Below the pieces are notes generated by a model. That model did no database searches. It saw only the letters and a list, made by a program, of their open reading frames with translations, and was not told the origin of the DNA. From contig LT700187.1 of assembly GCA_900155415.1 (NCBI GenBank), positions 1,054,001 through 1,118,000 on the forward strand: a DNA stretch of 64,000 bases, written 5' to 3'. The position numbers and the translations under genes are program-made. Shown piece after piece: positions 27,034 to 35,201 of this stretch. Source of the DNA: Christensenella massiliensis (GTDB lineage: Bacteria > Bacillota > Clostridia > Christensenellales > Christensenellaceae). Numbering within the stretch: position 1 is the first letter of the stretch; each line of letters begins with the position of its first letter.

Positions 27034-27921
27034 ATGGCAGAACAAAAGCTGCGGGGGAGCTTTTCCAATTTTCCGGTGAACCCGGAGGATGCGGAAATGA
27101 TCAACTTTGACGTGGTCGTCAAAATCGGCTCTATGGCTCTCATCCGCAAGGAAGACAATGACATCGACTACAATATCTTTTCGAGGCTCGCCGCCAGCCT
27201 GAAGCCGGGCTATATCCTCGTTTCGTCCGGCGCGGCGGAGATCGGGCGCATCGACTATATGAAGCGCAACGGCGGACGCGAGCTCAAGGGCAATCTTGCG
27301 GCGATCAAAACGGCGTACTCCGCGCAGGGGCAGCCGATTCTGATGGAGATGTACCGCCAGTTCGTGAACCCCAAATATTCAGTGCGGCAGGTGCTTGTGG
27401 AGCACAGCCATTTCAACGACGCGCGCAAGGTGAACCATATCCGCAATCTGCTTTTCTCGGCGGCGAACCAGAACGCCATCCCCATCGTCAACTATAACGA
27501 CGCGGTGTCCGATACCGAAAATATGAAGCTTGAGCTGCGCGACCTCAAGCGCAAAACGGACCACGTTGTGGAATGCGTGGACAACGACGAGACCGCCGCG
27601 GTCATCGCACGGCTCGTGAATGCGCGCATCCTCGTGCTCCTCACAAGCGTGGAGGGCATCTATGCAGACCCAAAGGATCCGTCCACCCTCATCGAGGAAG
27701 TGACGGGCGGCACCTATGAAGAGGTGGAGCAGAAAATAGACGCCATGATGGAAAACTGCAGCGGCGCGTCCCGGCAGGGGGCGAACGGCGCAAAGGCCAA
27801 GCTCCAGTTCGCAAAGGGGCCGCTGCGGAACGGCACGACGGTCATCATCGCGCACGCGCGGCATAAGCTGTCCGACATTATCAAGGGGAATGTAAAACGC
27901 ACGCTCCTGCATGTGGAATAA
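27034..27921 (+). CDS. Amino acid kinase, glutamate 5-kinase-like
   Basis: 295 residues with an AAK fold. It shows VVKIGS (K30), LVSSGAAEIG (64-70), a NYNDAVS loop and VDNDETAAVIARLV, which parallel glutamate 5-kinase positions for phosphate and substrate binding. There is no PUA domain, and about 20 extra residues precede the fold. No proA is nearby. True ProB usually has NENDTV and GDNDxLSA, so the changes (NYNDAV, DNDETAAV) leave room for another substrate. It is followed after 10 bases by a nitroreductase gene. Confidence 0.75.
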   Translation: MAEQKLRGSFSNFPVNPEDAEMINFDVVVKIGSMALIRKEDNDIDYNIFSRLAASLKPGYILVSSGAAEIGRIDYMKRNGGRELKGNLAAIKTAYSAQGQPILMEMYRQFVNPKYSVRQVLVEHSHFNDARKVNHIRNLLFSAANQNAIPIVNYNDAVSDTENMKLELRDLKRKTDHVVECVDNDETAAVIARLVNARILVLLTSVEGIYADPKDPSTLIEEVTGGTYEEVEQKIDAMMENCSGASRQGANGAKAKLQFAKGPLRNGTTVIIAHARHKLSDIIKGNVKRTLLHVE

Positions 27922-27931
27922 GGAGGAAGCT

Positions 27932-28657
27932 ATGGATCACGAAACCCTGTATCAGGCGATTTTTCATCGGTGCTCAGTTCGCAAATACGACGCAGCTCCG
28001 CTCCCGAAACAAACGCTTGAAGAGCTGCGTTCGTTTATGAGCGGGCTCCTGCCGCTGCTCCCGGAAATCAAAACAGAGCTTAAGCTGCTGGGGCCGGACA
28101 GCATCAAAATAAATGCGCCGCACGCCGTATGCCTGTATTCTGAAAAAAAGGACGGCTGGCGCATGAACGCCGGTTTTCTGATGGAGCAGATCGACCTCTA
28201 CCTCTCGGCGGGCAATATCGGCGCGTGCTGGCTCGGCATGATCAAGCCGGACAAAGGAAAGACTGCTCCGCCGGAAGGGATGGAATGGCTGGCGACGCTA
28301 TGCTTTGGTACGCCCGCACAGCCCATGCACCGCACGGGCGCAGAGCAGTTCAAGCGAAAGAGCCTGAACGAGATATCCGGGCTGACGGACCTCTATCATG
28401 TGCTTGAGGCGGCGCGCCTCGCGCCCTCCGCTATGAACAGCCAGCCCTGCTTTTACAGCGGCGACACACACAGCATCGTGGTGAGCCGGAAAAAGAACCT
28501 GATGCTCGGCAAGCTGAACCAGATCGATACAGGCATCGCACTGTGCTGCCTGTGGCTCTCTCTGCTGCATCAGGGCATGACGGCGGAATTCTCCTTTGAA
28601 CCGCAGCCCGTGCCCGAAAAGCACATTTTTATGGCTTCGGTCAAAACCGGAAAATAA
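27932..28657 (+). CDS. Nitroreductase-family protein
   Basis: 241 residues from the ATG at 27932 (AAGGAGG upstream). It has an N-terminal FHRCSVRKYDAAPL block and a second conserved block LEAARLAPSAMNSQPCFY, as in the TM1586-like nitroreductase subgroup with two half-domains in one chain. FMN binding is expected; the redox partner and substrate are unknown. It is the second gene of the kinase operon, and a bidirectional hairpin follows. Confidence 0.8.
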   Translation: MDHETLYQAIFHRCSVRKYDAAPLPKQTLEELRSFMSGLLPLLPEIKTELKLLGPDSIKINAPHAVCLYSEKKDGWRMNAGFLMEQIDLYLSAGNIGACWLGMIKPDKGKTAPPEGMEWLATLCFGTPAQPMHRTGAEQFKRKSLNEISGLTDLYHVLEAARLAPSAMNSQPCFYSGDTHSIVVSRKKNLMLGKLNQIDTGIALCCLWLSLLHQGMTAEFSFEPQPVPEKHIFMASVKTGK

Positions 28658-28692
28658 ACGGCGCGCAGCGTTGTGCTGTCTGCGCGAAGCAT

Positions 28693-28718
28693 AAAAAAGA
28701 GCCTTTCGGCTCTTTTTT
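28693..28718. terminator. Bidirectional terminator
   Basis: AAAAAAGAGCC-TTTC-GGCTCTTTTTT between convergent genes. Confidence 0.9.
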
Positions 28719-28729
28719 CCGTTTGTTTC

Positions 28730-29383
28730 TTATTTCCTGCATGCCAGCTTGCCGGAGCAGGCTTCCGCAAACAACGCGACGCCCCCGACAATGAGATAAA
28801 ACGCGAAGATCCATTCCAACGTAAAGAACCCTGTGATCGGCGCGCAGATGATCAAAATACCTAAGATCAGATTGATGATACCGCTTGCGAGTATCCATCC
28901 CGTTCCCGGTTCACCTGCACGCTTGAACGCTCCGTAGGAAGATATCTGCGCGATACCGCCGAACAGAGCGAAAAAGCCGATGATAAACGAGAACGTGGAC
29001 AGCATATTCAGCTTGCCGATGTGGCTTCCCAGCGCCTCGATCAAAATCAAAAGGCCGATCAGCGTGAAAATAATACCGTTGGCCAGCGTCCAGCCGTTTC
29101 TGAGGTCAGGATGGGTCCGCACATAAGCGATGATCTCAAAAATGCCGTACACAATAAAGCCAGCCGTTACGAAATACCCAATGCCGATTCCCATCGTATA
29201 GGGAGCCAAAAGAATCAGGACGCCGATCACGACCATGCAGATCGCAATCACGATCCCCGCCGTTTTATTGCCGCCGCTCATCTTCCGCGCTATGCCGTTC
29301 ATATCCATTCTGGACTTAGGCGGCTCCTCATTGGAGCTCGGGTCATTTGGACCACGGCTGCCCCATGTTTCATCAGACATCAT
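28730..29383 (-). CDS. HdeD/DUF308-family membrane protein
   Basis: 217 residues. A polar N-terminus of about 40 residues (Ser/Pro/Asn-rich) is followed by six hydrophobic segments in the paired pattern of the HdeD family (for example VIAICMVVIGVLILLAPY and WILASGIINLILGILII). HdeD in Escherichia is an acid-stress membrane protein; in clostridia the role is unknown. GGAGG precedes two tandem ATGs. Confidence 0.82.
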   Translation of the reverse strand: MMSDETWGSRGPNDPSSNEEPPKSRMDMNGIARKMSGGNKTAGIVIAICMVVIGVLILLAPYTMGIGIGYFVTAGFIVYGIFEIIAYVRTHPDLRNGWTLANGIIFTLIGLLILIEALGSHIGKLNMLSTFSFIIGFFALFGGIAQISSYGAFKRAGEPGTGWILASGIINLILGILIICAPITGFFTLEWIFAFYLIVGGVALFAEACSGKLACRK

Positions 29384-29488
29384 ATCGATTTTCCTCCTTC
29401 ATGCCCGTATGGGCGTATCGGTCTTGCCGGATACTCCGGCTTTCTTTTTTATTAAACGGATTTCCGCCCGTTTAAACAACGGGAAAAC

Positions 29489-29518
29489 AAAAAGGCTCTC
29501 CGCTTTCGCGAAAGGGCC
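29489..29518 (-). terminator. Candidate terminator of the ferredoxin-like gene
   Basis: An irregular hairpin around CTTTCGCGAAAG closed by GGC/GCC, followed by five T on the minus strand. Confidence 0.5.
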
Positions 29519-29546
29519 GTTTGCCGCCGCTTCAAACACGGCGCTT

Positions 29547-30257
29547 TTATTGTTCCAATATGCTTCCGTCCGTATCTACGATGGTCACGTTCCACGGGAT
29601 CATTTTTCCGCAGTTTTTCAGCGCCTCTGTTGCCGCGAGGGCAAGACCACCGCAGCAGGGTACGGACATCCGCACGATCGTCACGCTCCTGATGTCGTTT
29701 TGCTTCAGGATATCCGTCAGCTTTTCGGTGTATTCCGCATCGTCGAGCTTAGGGCAGCCGATCAGCGTCACTTTCCCGCGGATAAAATCATTGTGGAAAT
29801 TACCGTACGCGAACGCGGTGCAGTCCGCGGCAATGAGTAAATGAGCGCCGTTGAAATAGGGGGCGTTCACCGGAACGAGCTGAAGCTGTACCGGCCATTG
29901 GGAAAGCTGAGACTCCATTGCCGCGCTTTGTGACGGGGCCGCGGGCGCAGAACTCAGCCTGCGGTCGATGACTTTGGTGCGCATGCCGGGGCACCCTCCC
30001 GGAATAGGGGGCGTTTGTTTGGCCTCCATGTTCTTCCTGACTGCCTCCGCGTCATACGCCGCGGCCTCGCGTTCTTCAAAAGAGATCGCGTCCGTCGGGC
30101 ATACGGGCAGGCAGTCGCCGAGCCCATCGCAGTAATCGTCGCGCAGGAGCTTCGCTTTCCCGCCGACGATACCGATCGCCCCCTCGTGACAGGCCTGCGC
30201 GCACAGTCCGCAGCCGTTGCATTTTTCTGCATCTATCCGAATGATTTTCCGTTTCAT
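29547..30257 (-). CDS. 4Fe-4S ferredoxin-type protein associated with Hcp
   Basis: 236 residues from the ATG at 30257 (GAGGTG upstream). The first cluster motif is CNGCGLCAQAC; the second is spaced differently (YCDGLGDCLPVCP), which is typical of this family. A linker of about 60 residues leads to a C-terminal domain with ADCTAFAYGNFH, LIGCPKLDD and VPCCGGL, suggesting further cofactor or thiol chemistry. Relatives commonly sit with hcp and a Crp/Fnr regulator and are thought to pass electrons to Hcp. Here its promoter shares an inverted repeat with the hcp promoter 5 kb away, supporting co-regulation. Confidence 0.85.
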   Translation of the reverse strand: MKRKIIRIDAEKCNGCGLCAQACHEGAIGIVGGKAKLLRDDYCDGLGDCLPVCPTDAISFEEREAAAYDAEAVRKNMEAKQTPPIPGGCPGMRTKVIDRRLSSAPAAPSQSAAMESQLSQWPVQLQLVPVNAPYFNGAHLLIAADCTAFAYGNFHNDFIRGKVTLIGCPKLDDAEYTEKLTDILKQNDIRSVTIVRMSVPCCGGLALAATEALKNCGKMIPWNVTIVDTDGSILEQ

Positions 30258-30286
30258 TTCGATCACCTCGTTGCTTTGATATTCTT

Positions 30287-30328
30287 ATCATACCAGATGC
30301 CCGGGGAAAAGATGTTGCAAATGCAACA
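30287..30328 (-). promoter_or_regulatory. Operator and -10 of the ferredoxin-like gene
   Basis: The inverted repeat TGTTGCA-AA-TGCAACA (30313-30328) is centred 28.5 bases upstream of the -10 TATGAT (30287-30292 on the minus strand). This is close to the -41.5 position used by class II Crp/Fnr activators. No good -35 box is present, as expected for an activated promoter. Confidence 0.75.
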
Positions 30329-30331
30329 AAA

Positions 30332-31231
30332 TTATCGGCGGGATTTTTTTCTGTGCGACGGTATGCTTATTTCCCGAAAGCCCTCGCCGGTGATCTCGCC
30401 TGCGTCTCCTACAATAATAAAGGCGTCCGGGTCAAGCTCGTGAATGAGATGATAGACTTTGTATACCTCCGGGCGGCGGACGGCGCACAGCAGTACCTCG
30501 CCCTCCGCGCCGCTGTAGCTGCCGCGCGACTTGAGTTCGGTCACGCCCCGCTCCATTTTTGTCAGGATCTCCTGTGCGATCTCTTTGTTTTTAGGAGAGA
30601 TGATAAACATCATTTTTCCCGTGCCGAGGCTCGTGCCGTAAAGCACTGCGTCGATGACGCGGGAGGTGATGAAAATAACGAGAACGGCATAAAGCGGGCC
30701 TTCAAATTCGCGGTATACCACCGCGGAGATCAAAACGACGATCACGTCCAGCACCATGATGAGCTTGCCGAGAGACAGATGCGGGAAGCGTATGGCAAGG
30801 AGGTTCGCCGCAAGCTCCGTGCCGCCCGTCGTTCCGCCGCGCATCAGGATGAGCGCGAGGCCAAGCCCGGCGAACAAACCGCCGAATACGACGGTAATGA
30901 GGGGCTGGCCCGTATAGGCGGGCATGATCCCGGCCGTCGCGTCGATCACAACGGAAGACAAAATGGTGGCGACCACCGTTTTGATTACGAAGCGGTATCC
31001 GAAGAACAGAAAACCAAAAATGAACAAGGGAATGTTCATCACAAGGATCATGGTACCGATCGGCAGATCGAACGCGTAATTCAGCATCGTCGCAATACCG
31101 GTCAGACCGCCGGGGGCAATGTTGTTCGGCGCGGTAAAGATATTGACTGAGGCAGCATACAGCAGGCTGCCGAGCAAAAACAACACGCCGTCGAAAATAT
31201 GCTCTTTTATTTTTGAGGAACGCAGCTTCAT
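30332..31231 (-). CDS. YitT-family membrane protein (DUF2179)
   Basis: 299 residues from the ATG at 31231. Five or six membrane helices (YitT_membrane) are followed by a cytoplasmic DUF2179 domain (about 215-290; LTKMERGVTELKSRGSYSGAE). ILMRGGTTGGTELAA is the family hallmark. The substrate is unknown; annotated family names such as UPF0750 carry no function. Its stop lies 4 bases from the Crp-type operator of the next gene. An upstream in-frame start at 31276 overlaps the promoter and is rejected. Confidence 0.88.
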   Translation of the reverse strand: MKLRSSKIKEHIFDGVLFLLGSLLYAASVNIFTAPNNIAPGGLTGIATMLNYAFDLPIGTMILVMNIPLFIFGFLFFGYRFVIKTVVATILSSVVIDATAGIMPAYTGQPLITVVFGGLFAGLGLALILMRGGTTGGTELAANLLAIRFPHLSLGKLIMVLDVIVVLISAVVYREFEGPLYAVLVIFITSRVIDAVLYGTSLGTGKMMFIISPKNKEIAQEILTKMERGVTELKSRGSYSGAEGEVLLCAVRRPEVYKVYHLIHELDPDAFIIVGDAGEITGEGFREISIPSHRKKSRR

Positions 31232-31271
31232 TCCTGTTTCTCTCCCTTCTGCTTCAAGCAAGACTGCATTT

Positions 31272-31300
31272 ATCATACTCTTTTCCTATAAACAGGAAAA
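31272..31300 (-). promoter_or_regulatory. Promoter of the yitT-like gene
   Basis: Minus strand TTTTCC, 17 bases, TATGAT. A 7-bp inverted repeat (TTTTCCT / AGGAAAA, 31281-31300) covers the -35 region and could be an operator. Confidence 0.5.
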
Positions 31301-31463
31301 GCGCCGCCGTATTAAAATTCCGTTAAGATTTAGAAAAGATCCGCGGAAAGAAAATGCGCCGTTCCATGACAGAAAATCAGAAAGGCCCGCAAAAAGCGGG
31401 CCTTTCGATGCAAGTACGCCGGTCTGCCGGAAAAGCGGGGCTTATCCAAACGGCGCGGGAGCA

Positions 31464-32036
31464 TCAGCCGACGCATTTCCCGCAGGGGTCAAGCCCCCGT
31501 GCAAGTGCTTCCTCCAAGCTGCACGGATAATAGGTTCCATTGCCGCAGGGATTGGCATAGTGGTATTTTGAGCCCGTCCGCGTATAGTAAACAGTCCTGC
31601 CGCCGCTTGGTTCGGACGGCTCGGCCGCAGCCTGAACGGCAGCAGCGGAGCTCTCCTCCATGTTTTTGGCTGCAAGCTCTTCGCTCGCCCTGCTTTCCTG
31701 TTCGGTCCGAAGAGCTTCATAAGCCTGCTCAAGCTCCGCATGCTTACGCGTCAACACATCGTGCTCGGCGGTCAGGGAAGCTTTTTCTGCTGTTACCGTT
31801 TCTAACTCTGCCTGCGCCTGTGCTAAATCGTCAGTCAGGCTCTCGTTTTGTTCCTCAAGCATACCGACGGTCTCCTGAAGCGTCTCGGCGGACGCCGCTT
31901 TTTCAGATAAGACCTTGTTCTGTACGCCTGCGGCATAATTGGATATACCGAGAGAAATACATACTACGGCAAAAGCGATCGCCACGATCAAGAGAAACAC
32001 ACGGAGAAATTTTACGTTGCTCAAAAGATCTTTCAT
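31464..32036 (-). CDS. Membrane-anchored coiled-coil protein with a C-terminal Cys motif
   Basis: 190 residues from the ATG at 32036 (AAGGGGG upstream). One N-terminal membrane helix (FLRVFLLIVAIAFAVVC) precedes about 90 residues of heptad-like coiled coil rich in Glu, Ala and Leu, then an Ala/Ser/Pro linker. The last 45 residues, TVYYTRTGSKYHYANPC...DPCGKC, match the short zinc-ribbon-like tail found at the end of many Gram-positive surface and competence-type proteins. It probably faces outward. Role unknown. A terminator hairpin lies within its leader. Confidence 0.65.
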   Translation of the reverse strand: MKDLLSNVKFLRVFLLIVAIAFAVVCISLGISNYAAGVQNKVLSEKAASAETLQETVGMLEEQNESLTDDLAQAQAELETVTAEKASLTAEHDVLTRKHAELEQAYEALRTEQESRASEELAAKNMEESSAAAVQAAAEPSEPSGGRTVYYTRTGSKYHYANPCGNGTYYPCSLEEALARGLDPCGKCVG

Positions 32037-32073
32037 AAAAAATACCCCCTTTATAATTCGTGGATTTTCGTAA

Positions 32074-32217
32074 CAAAAAAGCACGGGCTCCCGTGCTTGC
32101 GTTCTGTCTGAAAAATAGCGGCGCGCTGCCAAGCGCACGATTTGTAAAACAGGCCCATCCTTTTCCGTTCCCACCTTTATCTGTTTACACGATATCACAA
32201 AAAAGGCGCGGAATCAA
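32074..32217 (-). ncRNA. Candidate short leader RNA or sRNA with terminator
   Basis: On the minus strand: TTGATT (32212-32217), 17 bases, TATCGT (32189-32194). An uninterpreted stretch of about 85 bases follows, then a hairpin AAGCACGG / CCGTGCTT (32079-32098) and six T. The hairpin ends 38 bases before the coiled-coil gene. It could be a premature-termination leader or an independent small RNA. No known riboswitch class was recognised. Confidence 0.45.
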
Positions 32218-32300
32218 CCGCGGCTCTGTGCGGACACAGAAAAACAGGCATACGCCGCCGGAAAGGGCGCATAATCTTCCTGCCGCCGCAGCCTAAAACA

Positions 32301-32325
32301 AAAAGCGGCATGCACAGCATGCCGC
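32301..32325 (-). terminator. Terminator of the KTKEGV-repeat gene
   Basis: GCGGCATGC-ACA-GCATGCCGC with a T tract on the minus strand. Confidence 0.85.
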
Positions 32326-32336
32326 AGTCGAATCAA

Positions 32337-32528
32337 TTATTTTTGCCTTCCGGCCTTATCCTGTATTGCCCTGTCAGCTTTTTCCACAGCCTCGCGGGTC
32401 TTCTCCGAAGCCTTGCTGATCCCCTCTTTCGTCTTTTCCGAGGCGATACTCACACCCTCGCGCGTTTTGTCCGCGACTTTTTTGAAAGCATCGTCGATCT
32501 TTCTGCCGGCGTCCTCTAATTTTCCCAT
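32337..32528 (-). CDS. Small amphipathic 11-residue-repeat protein
   Basis: 62 residues from the ATG at 32528 (GGGAGG, 8 bases). It consists of tandem 11-mers: EKTREGVSIAS, EKTKEGISKAS, EKTREAVEKAD, flanked by similar KKVADK and DRAIQDKAG turns. There is no Cys, Trp or Pro. Such repeats form a continuous amphipathic helix (11/3 type), as in LEA proteins, YtxH-like stress proteins and alpha-synuclein. A membrane-surface or stress role is an inference. It has its own terminator. Confidence 0.75.
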   Translation of the reverse strand: MGKLEDAGRKIDDAFKKVADKTREGVSIASEKTKEGISKASEKTREAVEKADRAIQDKAGRQK

Positions 32529-32954
32529 GCATAACACCTCCCTTTGTGTTCTGATTTTAATATAACCATAAAATCCGGAACGGAAACAAAAAAGCCGTTC
32601 CCTGCGGACGTAAAAACGGCTGTGACCGAAAAGGCTCCCTTACGGGAGCCGGAATAAGGTGGGGAATCTATATAAAACGCCGGAGGCGGTGTTTTTGGAC
32701 TCCCCCGGGCGCAGGGCCCTTCGCCCGAAGGAGAATTTTGATGTTTTTAAGATAACCGGTTTTCATGAACCCGATGTGAAACAGGTTTGAATAAATTGTA
32801 AAGAAGATGTCGATTTTCACACATAATTTATCCGTGGAAAAATCGGCACTGTTTTTATGTAAGAGATCCGTTCCGAAATAGAACGATCCTCCGTGTTATT
32901 TTTTACGATAGGGAGAGAAACGGGAAAAATTCATAAAAATTTTGCAGGGTTTCG
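32529..32954. other. Long intergenic region with strong RNA-like structure
   Basis: No credible gene. Minus-strand hairpin AGCCGTT / AACGGCT followed by six T (about 32590-32620) acts as a terminator. GGCTCCC-TTAC-GGGAGCC is at 32633-32650. Nested GC-rich arms lie at 32660-32735: AACGCC/GGCGGT, GGGCGCAGGGCCC and CTTCGCCC. The part from 32760 to 32954 is AT-rich and featureless. It could encode an unlisted structured RNA on the minus strand ending near 32590. Confidence 0.45.
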
Positions 32955-33431
32955 TTATTTTTCCGGCAGCTTCTTTTGTTTTCCGCTGATTTCCCGCAGT
33001 ATGATCTTCACGATACCGGTGCGCGAGAGTGATCTGCGGATGGCTTCGTCAAAGCCCGCCATATTGTCCGCCGCATATTTCCCGCAGATCAGGCGCAGGG
33101 CATAAATCTTTTCTTCGTCATCTGTTACGGTTTCCGCCCGCCCGAATGCGACCGTGCTTTGGTATGCCGTGGAAAATTGCTCGGGGATCGGCACGACACC
33201 GTCCGCACAGACGAGGCACACCTCCGGCTCGTGCTCCAAGCATTCGAGCTTATAGCCAGCGGGAGCGCAATGGAAATAGACTGTATCTCCGGAAACGGCG
33301 GGAGATATGGGAACAGCATAAGGCTTCCCGTCCGGCCCTGTCATGGAAAGCACCGCATATTCGCATCCGGCAAGCAGCCTGCGCGCTTCTTCTTCTGTCG
33401 TCGCACGTTCTTTTCGTCTCATTTCCCGCAT
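32955..33431 (-). CDS. Pyridoxamine 5'-phosphate oxidase-like flavin-binding protein
   Basis: 158 residues, split-barrel flavin fold. N-terminal RRKERATTEEEARRLLAGCEYAVLSM and GKPYAVPISPAVSGDTVYFHCAPAGYKLECL fit the NimA/PNPOx-like family that binds FMN or F420. Family members act on nitroimidazoles, haem or quinones; no specific substrate can be assigned. GGCGGAG precedes the ATG. It sits beside hcp on the same strand, but the hcp terminator is between hcp and this gene's start. Confidence 0.82.
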   Translation of the reverse strand: MREMRRKERATTEEEARRLLAGCEYAVLSMTGPDGKPYAVPISPAVSGDTVYFHCAPAGYKLECLEHEPEVCLVCADGVVPIPEQFSTAYQSTVAFGRAETVTDDEEKIYALRLICGKYAADNMAGFDEAIRRSLSRTGIVKIILREISGKQKKLPEK

Positions 33432-33495
33432 TGTTTTTCTCCGCCTTTTGTTTTTTAACAGTATATCATAAAAACGGGTTTGCCGTTGCGGAAAT

Positions 33496-33526
33496 AAAAA
33501 GGGGAAAGCGCGGAGCCGCTTTCCCC
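33496..33526 (-). terminator. Terminator of hcp
   Basis: GGGGAAAGCG-CGGAGC-CGCTTTCCCC followed by T on the minus strand. Confidence 0.85.
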
Positions 33527-33532
33527 CGCCCC

Positions 33533-35086
33533 TTAGGAGCCGAGAATTTTTTCCAAATCCTCACTGGGCGTCGAGATCGGGCTGATACTGAACTTTTCCA
33601 CGAGGAGCTTAAGCACGTTTGGCGATACGAATGCGGGCAGCGTGGGGCCGAGATAAATATTTTTGATACCAAGAGAAAACAATGTCAGCAGAATACATAC
33701 CGCTTTTTGCTCGTACCACGAAAGCACCATGGAAAGCGGCAGGTCGTTCACGCCGCATCCGAATACGTCCGCAAGTGCTGTGGCCACCTGAATGGCGGAA
33801 TATGCGTCGTTGCACTGGCCCATGTCCATGATGCGCGGCAGCCCTGCCACCGTGCCGAGGTCGAGGTCGTTGAAGCGGTATTTCCCGCAGGCCAGTGTCA
33901 GGATCACAGAGTCGTCCGGCGTTTGTTTGACAAATTCAGTATAATAGTTCCGGCCGGGCTTCGCGCCGTCGCAGCCGCCTACGAGAAAAAAGTGTTTGAT
34001 CGTTCCGGACTTTACTGCGTCCACCACCTTGTCTGCAACGGAAAGCACGGTATCCACGCCAAAACCGGGCGTCAGCACATGCCCGCCGTTCAGCCCGCTC
34101 ATCTCGCGTTTTTCCGCATAGCCGCCGAGCGCGAGAGCCTTTTCGATCACGGGCGTGAAATCTTTCCGCTCATCGATATGCGTCATGCCGGGATAGCCCA
34201 CCACAGAGGTAGTGAATATGCGGTCCGAATAGGAGGGCGCCGGCGGCATCAGACAGTTCGTTGTAAAAAGGATAGGCGCGGGGACGTCCGCAAATTCTTT
34301 TTTCTGATTTTGCCATGCCGTGCCGAAATTGCCCCTGAGATGCGCATATTTTTTTAACTCCGGATATGCGTGAGCGGGCAGCATTTCACCGTGCGTATAG
34401 ATGTTTATGCCCTTGCCCTCCGTCTGCTCAAGCAGCAGCTTTAAATCGTGCAGATCGTGTCCGGTCACGATGATAAACGGCCCCGCTTCGATGTCTGTGG
34501 AAACGGGCGTAGGCTCGGGCTTCCCGTATGCGCCTACGTTCGCATCATTTAAAAGCGCCATACACTTGAGATTCACCCGCCCGCATTCCATCACGAGGGC
34601 GAGCCGTTCGTCCGCCGTCAGGTCTTTCGCAAGAGACGCGAGCCCCTTGTAAAAGAATGCGTTCACCTCCGGGTCCTCTTTACCGAGCACGCGTGCATGA
34701 TGGGCGTATGCCGCCATGCCGCGCATACCGAACAGCAGAAGCGATTCAAGGCTTCGCACGTCCTCGTCCGCATGCCACACATCCGCCGCCGCGAACGGGC
34801 AGCTGCCGCCGTAGCTGCGGATCAGCGCGTCGCCCCGGCTGCACAGCGCCTCGATATCCGCGTCGTCAAAATTTACGTTCGTGATGGTCGTAAACAGGCC
34901 GTCTATCATAAAATCATCCGTTTCGGCGTCGTGCGGTTTTCCCTCCGCAGCGCAGGCAAGCTCTACTAATTTCGAGGTAAGCTCATCCTGTAAAAGCGCT
35001 GTATCTATTTTTTTACCGCATACTCCGCCGCGGGTACACCCTGTACCGTTCGCGGTCTGTTCACATTGAAAACAAAACATTTCCAT
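33533..35086 (-). CDS. hcp: Hydroxylamine reductase (hybrid cluster protein)
   Basis: 517 residues. N-terminal Cys pattern C5-x2-C8-x8-C17-x5-C23 (class I) binds a 4Fe-4S cluster. The hybrid 4Fe-2S-2O cluster ligands are in the C-terminal half (GGCDGAKPGRNYY, LTLACGKYRFN, DMGQCNDAYSA, and a Glu in SWYEQKAV). Family roles: reduction of hydroxylamine and, more physiologically, NO detoxification to N2O. It is divergent from a Crp/Fnr regulator gene with a 16-bp inverted repeat between them. The partner ferredoxin-like gene with the same operator is 5 kb away. Confidence 0.96.
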   Translation of the reverse strand: MEMFCFQCEQTANGTGCTRGGVCGKKIDTALLQDELTSKLVELACAAEGKPHDAETDDFMIDGLFTTITNVNFDDADIEALCSRGDALIRSYGGSCPFAAADVWHADEDVRSLESLLLFGMRGMAAYAHHARVLGKEDPEVNAFFYKGLASLAKDLTADERLALVMECGRVNLKCMALLNDANVGAYGKPEPTPVSTDIEAGPFIIVTGHDLHDLKLLLEQTEGKGINIYTHGEMLPAHAYPELKKYAHLRGNFGTAWQNQKKEFADVPAPILFTTNCLMPPAPSYSDRIFTTSVVGYPGMTHIDERKDFTPVIEKALALGGYAEKREMSGLNGGHVLTPGFGVDTVLSVADKVVDAVKSGTIKHFFLVGGCDGAKPGRNYYTEFVKQTPDDSVILTLACGKYRFNDLDLGTVAGLPRIMDMGQCNDAYSAIQVATALADVFGCGVNDLPLSMVLSWYEQKAVCILLTLFSLGIKNIYLGPTLPAFVSPNVLKLLVEKFSISPISTPSEDLEKILGS

Positions 35087-35145
35087 TTCAAATATCCTCC
35101 TGATAAATTTCTACATTCATACCCTGCCGTTGCGTTCTGTAAACA

Positions 35146-35188
35146 AGAATAGTACAATAAGAACAAATAATATGTTGCATTTGCAACA
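35146..35188 (-). promoter_or_regulatory. Shared hcp / crp operator with hcp -10
   Basis: TGTTGCA-TT-TGCAACA (35173-35188) is identical in both arms to the repeat before the ferredoxin-like gene. Its centre is 29.5 bases from the hcp -10 TATTCT (35146-35151 on the minus strand), i.e. about -41.5. It also lies 13 bases before the crp ATG, so the regulator may repress itself. Confidence 0.78.
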
Positions 35189-35201
35189 AAAAGGAACGGG
35201 A

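Noticed and set aside
32828-32838. TTATCCGTG as an extra DnaA box
   Set aside because: A single site with two mismatches; not clustered.
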